A DNA stretch of 64,000 bases, from contig NZ_JACHIK010000005.1 in assembly GCF_014203155.1 (NCBI RefSeq), positions 62,001 to 126,000 of the forward strand. The letters run 5' to 3'. How positions within the stretch are numbered: the stretch's first letter is position 1; each line of letters starts with the position of its first letter. The notes under the pieces were generated by a model that saw only the letters and a list, made by a program, of their open reading frames with translations, was not told the origin of the DNA and made no database searches. The DNA is from Shinella fusca. GTDB lineage: Bacteria > Pseudomonadota > Alphaproteobacteria > Rhizobiales > Rhizobiaceae. Positions 58,242 through 64,000 of the stretch are shown here, in pieces. Both the position numbers and the translations under genes were made by a program.

Positions 58242-59390
58242 CTAGCCCTCGCTGATTACCTGGTTTCCCGAGATCACATGGACCTTGTAGCTGCCGAAGA
58301 TGCCCTGCGTCTCGCCCGCCGCATAGAGCGCCTGGTAGGCGTCGTGCGGCACGAGCGCGTGCTTCTCATAGGCGCTGACGCCCATGCGGATGGCTTCGAG
58401 ATCGTCGGTCTCGATGTGGAATTCCTCCTGCGCGGGCGTCGAGCTCCAGAAACCCTTCTGCGCCGGGCGCTCGGCCTTGGAGAACACCTCCTGCACCGTC
58501 CATGTCAGCAGCCAGGCGTTCTCCGGCCGCCGCACCTTGGAGAGGATCTCGTTGACCTTCTCGTTGTTCTCGGTGATGCCCGCCGAATAGAAGGGCCCGA
58601 GCACGATGCGGCGGAGCTGCTTGGGATGCAGCGTCGGAAAATCACGGTCGAGGTTGGTGGCGATCGTCACCGGCGTCAGCGAATAGGCACTGTTCTTTAG
58701 CGCGAAATCGTCGAAGCGGGAGGCAAGCTCGGGATTGAGCAGCCCGCCGACCGGCAGCGGGATATCCACGTCCGGGTTGAGCTTGCCGTCCTTCGTCACC
58801 AGCATGTCGATGACGTTCTCCGCCGAATCCTCGATGGTCGCCATGTAGATCATCGGCAGCGTCGCCGTGCCGTCGAAGGCGCCCCAGCACACGACGTAAT
58901 AGGGCCGCATGGTCTTCGGGTTGACGGCGACGCGAATGGTTTCCGGCAACACGAAGGGCGAGAAGATGTCGCCCTTGCCGATCTGCTCCAGATAGAGCCT
59001 TTCGGCCATGCGCGCCTGAAGGTCGCCGGGAAAGGCCTTCTGCCGGAGGATGAAATCCGCCATCTCGGACCGGAGCTGGTCGGCGTTCGGCATGGCGGCA
59101 AGCCGCTTCTCCGCGCTCTGCCGGTCGTTCTCCAGCTCCAGCACGTTCTGGAAAACCGGAAAGCCGCTCTCGGCCCGCGAAACGCGGAACTGCTGGACGA
59201 AGCCGATACGGTTCTCCCAGCAGGCGAAGGACGCCTTCAGCCGCGAGAGATACGGCATGACCACCTCCCCCACCACGGAATTGCGGTAGAGCGGCGAATT
59301 GCGGTCGCCAAGGAAGATTTCGAGCCCGCCGAGGGCGGAGCGGATGGTGGCGAAATATTGCGCGACGGGGCTGTCAGCGGGGGTGTTCAT
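58242..59390 (-). CDS. Uncharacterised protein upstream of the AAA+ gene
   Basis: A 382-aa soluble protein without signal peptide. Its first half is helical (LKASFACWENRIGFVQQFRVSRAE; ELENDRQSAEKRLAAMP). The second half is mixed and contains PYYVVCWGAFDGTATLPMIYM, LHPKQLRRIVLGPFYSAG and EFHIETDDLEAIRMG. I recognise no family. The ATG at 59390 has no clear ribosome-binding site; a type B repeat ends only 20 bases upstream. It overlaps nothing but is one base from the AAA+ start. Confidence 0.72.
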   Translation of the reverse strand: MNTPADSPVAQYFATIRSALGGLEIFLGDRNSPLYRNSVVGEVVMPYLSRLKASFACWENRIGFVQQFRVSRAESGFPVFQNVLELENDRQSAEKRLAAMPNADQLRSEMADFILRQKAFPGDLQARMAERLYLEQIGKGDIFSPFVLPETIRVAVNPKTMRPYYVVCWGAFDGTATLPMIYMATIEDSAENVIDMLVTKDGKLNPDVDIPLPVGGLLNPELASRFDDFALKNSAYSLTPVTIATNLDRDFPTLHPKQLRRIVLGPFYSAGITENNEKVNEILSKVRRPENAWLLTWTVQEVFSKAERPAQKGFWSSTPAQEEFHIETDDLEAIRMGVSAYEKHALVPHDAYQALYAAGETQGIFGSYKVHVISGNQVISEG

Positions 59391-59410
59391 CGGGGGCGTG
59401 CCCCGAAAAT

Positions 59411-59566
59411 ACCCCCCTCTGCCCTGCCGGGCATCTCCCCCTCAAGGGGGGAGATTGGCTGGAAGCAGGGGCTTCTTTCCTCTTGCAGCGAAAGTGATGA
59501 CCGAGACGTTGCCACGATTCGATCTCCCCCCTTGAGGGGGAGATGCCTGGCAGGGCAGAGGGGGGT
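59411..59566. repeat. Palindromic mosaic repeat, type B, copy 2
   Basis: A 156-bp element bounded by ACCCCCCTCTGCCCTGCC and GGCAGGGCAGAGGGGGGT, perfect inverted ends. The CTCCCCCTCAAGGGGGGAG arms match the copy at 9012-9166, while the 65-bp centre does not. It separates the coiled-coil gene from the rest of the cluster. Confidence 0.86.
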
Positions 59567-59616
59567 AGCCACACCCGTCGACCTTGCCGACAACAAACCC
59601 GTCATCGAAAAAACCA

Positions 59617-60705
59617 TCACGACTTCACGTAATTGGCCGTGTTGTGCTTGTCCATCACGGCCTGGAAGCGCCGGGCGAAGGCGTCGTCGGCGAGTTTCTT
59701 GCGGCGCTGGATGTCCTGCGTCGCGAGCATGTTCTTCTCGTGCATTTCGAGAAGGTCGCCGATATGGCGCTGGGCGGCCGAGCCGATGCCGGCCATGGTC
59801 TCTTCCGCCGCCGTATCGACCTGCGAGCCCAGCGTGTTGATCTTGTGCGCCACGTCCTGCTGGGCGGCCGTCTTCAGCGAATCCTCCAGCGCCTTGTAGA
59901 GGACGATGCGCTGCTCGGTGTCGATGGTCAGCTTGTTGATCAGCGTGTTCTGCGCGGCGATCTGGTTGTTGAGCGAATCCACGAAGGTCTGGAACATGGA
60001 GGTATAGCGCTCCAGCGTCTGGCTTTCGGCCAGAAGCTCCTGTTCCCTTGCCTGCATCTGGTTGTATTCGGTCGCCAGCGCCGAGCGCTCGCCCTCAAGC
60101 TCCGTACGGGTCTTCTGGTCCGTCGAGGCGGCGATGCGGTTTTCGAGGTCCATCAGGAGCGGGTTCAGTTCCTCGATGCGCTTCTGCGTCGTTTCGAGGT
60201 TCGCCATCGTGCCCTTGCGCCGCTCGATCACCTGCACGAGGCTCGCCTCGGAGGTCTTGTAGCGCTGGTCGAGGATCGACTTCTGCTCCTTGAGGATGCC
60301 GACGATGGTGTCGGACTTGGAGAGCAGTTCCTGGAGATTGCCGGCCAGCGACATGTTGCGCACGCGGTCGGTGCGCATGCGCTGCATCTTCTGCTTGGAG
60401 AAGATGCCGATGAACTTCTCGTAGCCCGTATAGCTCTTCATGCTCTCGAATTCGGTGCCGAAGACGTTGGTGGCGTCCTCCAGCCCGATGATGAGGTCGG
60501 CGATGTTGCCCTCCATCACCTTCTGCTGGGCGATGACATCCTGGATGCGGGCGTTCTCGATATCGAAATTGACGTCGCCGAGCTTGGTGTCGGCCTTGGC
60601 GAACTGCTCCAGCACGACGCCGGACTGCTCCAGCTTGCCGCGCATCTCGTTGACGACGCCGCGGGTCTTTGCGATTTCCGTATCGAAGTTCTGAAGTGTG
60701 GCCAT
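59617..60705 (-). CDS. Coiled-coil protein of the AAA+ cluster
   Basis: A 362-aa protein with almost no prolines and heptad-like helices over most of its length (about 5-60, 115-345): EQFAKADTKLGDVNFDIENARIQ, RRKGTMANLETTQKRIEELN, YNQMQAREQELLAESQTLER. No signal or membrane segment is seen. Such rods often build a scaffold for an AAA+ partner, loosely like TelA/toxic-anion-resistance proteins, though I cannot confirm that. GGGGAGAGGG precedes the ATG. It is the first gene of the cluster. Confidence 0.8.
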   Translation of the reverse strand: MATLQNFDTEIAKTRGVVNEMRGKLEQSGVVLEQFAKADTKLGDVNFDIENARIQDVIAQQKVMEGNIADLIIGLEDATNVFGTEFESMKSYTGYEKFIGIFSKQKMQRMRTDRVRNMSLAGNLQELLSKSDTIVGILKEQKSILDQRYKTSEASLVQVIERRKGTMANLETTQKRIEELNPLLMDLENRIAASTDQKTRTELEGERSALATEYNQMQAREQELLAESQTLERYTSMFQTFVDSLNNQIAAQNTLINKLTIDTEQRIVLYKALEDSLKTAAQQDVAHKINTLGSQVDTAAEETMAGIGSAAQRHIGDLLEMHEKNMLATQDIQRRKKLADDAFARRFQAVMDKHNTANYVKS

Positions 60706-60873
60706 CCCTCTCCCCTTGTCTCTCCACGGCAGACGTCCGCGCCGCGCGATTTATTCCGCCGCGACACTATACGATTTCAGACAGATAGGAACCTGTCCGC
60801 GGGTTTTCCCGGTCAAACATGTGGGACACGGCGAACGCGCCGCAAGATGGCCGGCGAAATTTTCCGCGCGCCG

Positions 60874-61251
60874 CTATTGTCCGGCGGGCGCCTTCAGATA
60901 GGCGATGAGGTTGGCGATATCCTCGATCTTCTTCAGCCCCGCGAACGTCATGCGCGTTCCCGGCACCATCGCCTTGGGCGATTGCAGGTATTCGGCAAGC
61001 ACCGCCTCGTTCCAGACCTTGCCGCCCTCGGAGAAGGCCTTCATCGCCGGGGAATAGCTGTAGTCGGCTACGGAAGCGACCGGGCGCCCGACGACCCCGG
61101 CAAGGGTCGGCCCGACGCGGTTGACCGGCTCCGTCGAATGGCACGGCGCGCATTTCCGGAAGACCGCCTTGCCCGCCACCGCATCGCCCTCCGCATGCGC
61201 GGGGGCGGAAAGACAGAGGGAAATGGCGGCAAGGGTGCAGAGCTTTCTCAT
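60874..61251 (-). CDS. Small soluble c-type cytochrome
   Basis: A 125-aa exported cytochrome. The signal peptide ends AHA|EGDAV (about 20). The haem site is CAPCH at about 35-39, and a methionine ligand is likely in KAMVPGTRMTF (about 95-101). The fold is class I, cytochrome c2-like. AAGGACG precedes the ATG. It could carry electrons from the bc1 complex encoded at 10-12.6 kb, but nothing links them directly. Confidence 0.92.
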   Translation of the reverse strand: MRKLCTLAAISLCLSAPAHAEGDAVAGKAVFRKCAPCHSTEPVNRVGPTLAGVVGRPVASVADYSYSPAMKAFSEGGKVWNEAVLAEYLQSPKAMVPGTRMTFAGLKKIEDIANLIAYLKAPAGQ

Positions 61252-61278
61252 CGTTCGTCCTTTCGCCGCCGGACGGCC

Positions 61279-61866
61279 TCAGTCGGCGGCCATGATATCG
61301 TCCCAGTGGCGGCGGCAGTAGGAGACGTATTTGTCGTTGCCGCCGATCTCGACCTGCGCGCCCTCCTTCACGACCTTGCCGTCCGCCCCGAGCCGAACGA
61401 CCATGGTGGCCTTGCGGCCGCAATGGCAGATGGTGCGCACCTCGCGCAGTTCGTCTGCAAGCGCGAGAAGCGCCCTGGAGCCGGGGAAGAGCTTGCCCTG
61501 GAAATCGGTGCGCAGGCCGTAGGCCATGACGGGAATGTGCATCCGGTCGGCGACGCGCGCAAGCTGCCAGACCTGTTCCTCGGTGAGGAACTGCGCCTCG
61601 TCGACGAAGACGCAGGCGATCCTGTCGTCGCCCTCCCCGTTCAGTTCCTCGATATGCCGGTAGAGGTCGTCCGCCCGGTCGAAGGCGATGGCGTCGGCGG
61701 AAAGGCCGATGCGCGAGGAGATGCGCCCCTGCCCGGCGCGGTCGTCGAAGGCGGCGATGAGGATCGCCGTGCGCATGCCGCGTTCGCGGTAGTTGTAGGA
61801 CGCCTGCAGGAGCAGCGTCGACTTGCCCGCGTTCATCGTCGCATAACTGAAATAGAGCTTGGCCAT
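61279..61866 (-). CDS. tdk: Thymidine kinase
   Basis: A 195-aa type II thymidine kinase of the salvage pathway. It has the P-loop SYATMNAGKSTLLLQ, the catalytic FVDEAQFL, and a C-terminal zinc region (ICHCGRKATMVVR; YCRRHW). Length is typical. GGAGAAAATC precedes the ATG at 61866. Confidence 0.96.
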   Translation of the reverse strand: MAKLYFSYATMNAGKSTLLLQASYNYRERGMRTAILIAAFDDRAGQGRISSRIGLSADAIAFDRADDLYRHIEELNGEGDDRIACVFVDEAQFLTEEQVWQLARVADRMHIPVMAYGLRTDFQGKLFPGSRALLALADELREVRTICHCGRKATMVVRLGADGKVVKEGAQVEIGGNDKYVSYCRRHWDDIMAAD

Positions 61867-62095
61867 GATTTTCTCCGCTGCCCGTCTCATGGCCCGGCAG
61901 GGCGCGCTTTTCCAGCGGGAAAGGCCGCAAAACCACAGAAATCATCGGGGCCCATCCGTTGCGACATCCATGTGCGAAATTGCGAACAGGGCCGAAATTT
62001 ATTGGACCTTTCAGGGCCTTCCGGTTACGCCAAGGCGCTTGAAAGCATATCGTTTTGGTGATTGGCTAAACACCAGTCATAAGGGGAGCAATAAA

Positions 62096-63055
62096 ATGAA
62101 GACTGCATCATCGTTCAAGACGCTGCTTGCCGCCGCCGCATCCGTTCTGGCGGTCGGCGTCGCAACGGCTTCGGCCGCCGAGGCGGAAAGCTGTGGCAAG
62201 GTCCGTTTCTCCGACGTCGGCTGGACGGACATCACCGCCACGACGGCGACCGCGACCACCATCCTCAAGAGCCTCGGCTATGAAACGGAAGTAACGGTCC
62301 TGTCCGTTCCGGTCACCTATACCTCGCTCAAGAACAAGGACATCGACGTCTTCCTCGGCAACTGGATGCCGACCATGGAAGCCGACATCAAGCCCTTCCG
62401 CGACGACGGCTCTGTCGAGACGGTGCGCGAGAACCTCGAAGGCGCGAAGTACACGCTGGCGACCAATGCCAAGGGCGCCGAGATCGGCATCAAGGACTTC
62501 AAGGACATCGCCGCCCACAAGGCCGAGCTCGACGGCAAGATCTACGGCATCGAGCCGGGCAATGACGGCAACCGCCTGATCATCGACATGGTCTCCGGCA
62601 ACAAGTTCGACCTTTCCGGCTTCGAGGTCGTCGAATCCTCCGAGCAGGGCATGCTGGCTGAAGTCGCCCGCTCCGAGCAGGAAAACGCGCCGATCGTCTT
62701 CCTCGGCTGGGAACCCCACCCGATGAACGCCAACTTCAAGCTGACCTACCTTACGGGCGGCGACGACGTCTTCGGCCCGAACTTCGGCGGCGCCACCGTC
62801 TACACCAACGTGCGCCAGGGCTACACCACCGAATGCCCGAACGTCGGCAAGTTCCTGCAGAACCTCAAGTTCACGCTGGAAATGGAAAACCAGATCATGG
62901 GCAAGATCCTGAACGACGGGCAGGATCCGGAAACGGCAGCGGCCGGATGGCTGAAGGCCAACCCCGCCGCCATCGAGCCGTGGCTTGCGGGCGTGACCAC
63001 CAAGGACGGCAGCGGCGAGGCCCTTGCAGCGGCAAAGACCGCGCTCGGCCTCTAA
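62096..63055 (+). CDS. choX: Choline-binding protein of the Cho ABC transporter
   Basis: A 319-aa periplasmic protein. The signal peptide ends ASA|AEAES (about 28). Choline ligands of Sinorhizobium ChoX are all present at identical numbers: Trp43, Asp45, Trp90, Tyr119, Asn156 and Trp205. It captures choline (and acetylcholine) for import and conversion to glycine betaine. AAGGGGAGC precedes the ATG. It is followed by choW after a hairpin. Confidence 0.96.
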   Translation: MKTASSFKTLLAAAASVLAVGVATASAAEAESCGKVRFSDVGWTDITATTATATTILKSLGYETEVTVLSVPVTYTSLKNKDIDVFLGNWMPTMEADIKPFRDDGSVETVRENLEGAKYTLATNAKGAEIGIKDFKDIAAHKAELDGKIYGIEPGNDGNRLIIDMVSGNKFDLSGFEVVESSEQGMLAEVARSEQENAPIVFLGWEPHPMNANFKLTYLTGGDDVFGPNFGGATVYTNVRQGYTTECPNVGKFLQNLKFTLEMENQIMGKILNDGQDPETAAAGWLKANPAAIEPWLAGVTTKDGSGEALAAAKTALGL

Positions 63056-63066
63056 CGGGCAAGACC

Positions 63067-63103
63067 AGGGCGGGAAGGAAACTTTCCCGCCCTTCTTCTT
63101 CCC
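63067..63103 (+). terminator. Intercistronic hairpin between choX and choW
   Basis: AGGGCGGGAA (63067-63076) and TTCCCGCCCT (63084-63093) form a perfect ten-base stem with a seven-base loop and a pyrimidine-rich tail (TCTTCTTCCC). It probably stabilises choX mRNA or ends part of the transcripts. This would give the usual excess of binding protein over permease. Confidence 0.75.
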
Positions 63104-63205
63104 TCCGGATACTGCAATCCCAGCGAAAACGTTCGAGCGGTTTTGCACCCGGATTTTCGGAAGCGTGAAGGCGCATCCTCAACCTCCAGCCAAGGGTCTG
63201 CTGCC

Positions 63206-64000
63206 GTGGATTGGCTCACCGTCTCCAAAATTCCGATCGGTCCGATCGCCAAGGACGCCGTCAACTGGTTGACGACGAACGGCAAGGGACTGTTCGATTT
63301 CCTCAAGGTCGTGCTTCAGGCCGGCATCGATGCCCTCCTGTTCCTGCTGCAGGGGCCTTTCATCGAGAGCGCGGGCGGCAAGCTCGCCTTCGCGCTCTTC
63401 CTCATCGTGCTCCTGACGGCGGTAAGCTGGCGCTTCCACCGCTCCATCGGCGTTGCCGCCTTCACCTTCTTCGGCCTGCTGCTCATCGTGAACCAGGGCT
63501 ACTGGAAGGAGACGACGGAAACGCTCGCGCTCGTGCTGGCGGCGACCGGCGTCAGCATGGTCGTCGGCGTGCCGCTCGGCATCGCGGCCGCGCGCCGGCC
63601 GTGGTTCTACTCGATCCTGCGCCCCATCCTCGACCTGATGCAGACGATTCCCACCTTCGTCTACCTCATCCCGGCGCTCATCCTCTTCGGCCTCGGCATG
63701 GTGCCGGGCCTGATCGCGACCGTGATCTTCGCCATACCCGCGCCGATCCGCCTGACGCGCCTCGGCATCATCTCGACGCCCCCGTCGCTGGTCGAGGCCG
63801 CCCAGGCCTTCGGCGCGACGCCCGGCCAGGTGCTGCGCAAGGTGGAGCTGCCCTACGCCATGCCGCAGATCATGGCCGGCCTCACCCAGACGATCATGCT
63901 GTCGCTGTCGATGGTGGTCATCGCCGCGCTCGTCGGCGCCAAAGGGCTCGGCGTTCCGGTGGTGCGCGCGCTCAACACCGTCAACATCTCCATGGGCTTC
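63206..64000 (+). CDS. choW: Choline ABC transporter permease, partial at window end
   Basis: The first 265 codons of an OpuAB/ProW-type permease, open to the last base. The N-terminal cytoplasmic or periplasmic tail (DWLTVSKIPIGPIAKDAVNWL) is followed by about six to seven helices. The EAA loop reads VEAAQAFGATPGQVLRKVELPYAMPQIMAGL, the coupling site for the ATPase. The start is a GTG at 63206. The rest and choV lie beyond the window. Confidence 0.94.
   Translation, partial: MDWLTVSKIPIGPIAKDAVNWLTTNGKGLFDFLKVVLQAGIDALLFLLQGPFIESAGGKLAFALFLIVLLTAVSWRFHRSIGVAAFTFFGLLLIVNQGYWKETTETLALVLAATGVSMVVGVPLGIAAARRPWFYSILRPILDLMQTIPTFVYLIPALILFGLGMVPGLIATVIFAIPAPIRLTRLGIISTPPSLVEAAQAFGATPGQVLRKVELPYAMPQIMAGLTQTIMLSLSMVVIAALVGAKGLGVPVVRALNTVNISMGF

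Noticed and set aside
53346-60705. Calling the AAA+ cluster an anti-phage defence system
   Set aside because: There is an AAA+ ATPase and a nuclease-like gene. However, the nuclease appears inserted, composition is core-like, and no mobile genes flank it. I leave it as an uncharacterised system.

Overview
The window is a 64 kb piece of a high-GC alphaproteobacterial chromosome. It most resembles the Rhizobiaceae, in the Shinella/Ensifer/Rhizobium range; I cannot name the species. The main reasons are a fused TrpE(G) of 729 aa preceded by a 14-aa Trp-rich leader peptide, a choline ABC transporter whose binding protein has all the ChoX ligand residues, a SoxR- and RirA-type regulatory logic, and short palindromic mosaic repeats like those of rhizobia. 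There are no phage genes, transposases, CRISPR arrays, rRNA or tRNA genes. This is core chromosome with small insertions.

Layout. 0.3-9 kb: rplY, a GGDEF/EAL protein, a periplasmic binding protein, pth, an orphan clpS, ychF, a membrane protein and a pair of MaoC-type dehydratases. 9-12.6 kb: apt and the cytochrome bc1 operon petABC. 12.9-17.3 kb: two paralogous ABC exporters with a ParDE-type toxin-antitoxin pair between them. 17.7-23.8 kb: trmL, a SoxR locus controlling an FMN reductase and an MFS pump, a CorC/TlyC-type membrane protein, hemF and several small proteins. 24-33.5 kb: cca, a NUDIX gene and a DUF1285 gene diverging from a four-gene MoxR operon. 33.6-40.4 kb: glyoxalase-fold, GNAT, glutathionyl-hydroquinone reductase, NUDIX, phosphoesterase, TPR and an ECF sigma/anti-sigma pair. 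40.5-47 kb: leuA, a clpP paralogue, a CDF metal exporter and trpE(G). leuA and trpE(G) each follow a peptide-coding attenuator. 47-53.2 kb: a haem-type TonB receptor under a RirA-like operator, an extensin-like protein, a DUF1993 protein and formate-tetrahydrofolate ligase. 53.3-60.7 kb: a co-directional cluster of a coiled-coil protein, a protein of unknown family, an AAA+ ATPase, a DUF559 nuclease-like protein and two uncharacterised proteins, one with a membrane segment. 60.9-64 kb: a cytochrome c, tdk, choX and the start of choW.

The strongest new observations are these. (1) The AAA+/coiled-coil/membrane cluster looks like one uncharacterised machine. (2) The Leu and Trp attenuators share an almost leaderless architecture. 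(3) A perfect SoxR box sits in a 19-bp promoter spacer, and its distal half may also be the soxR ribosome-binding site. (4) Eight copies of a palindromic repeat all lie just after gene 3' ends, and one of them encodes the C-terminus of the CCA enzyme. (5) An extensin-like gene appears to start at ATC. (6) The orphan ClpS has Arg at the gatekeeper position that is usually Met. All family names rest on reading the translated sequence; no database search was run.
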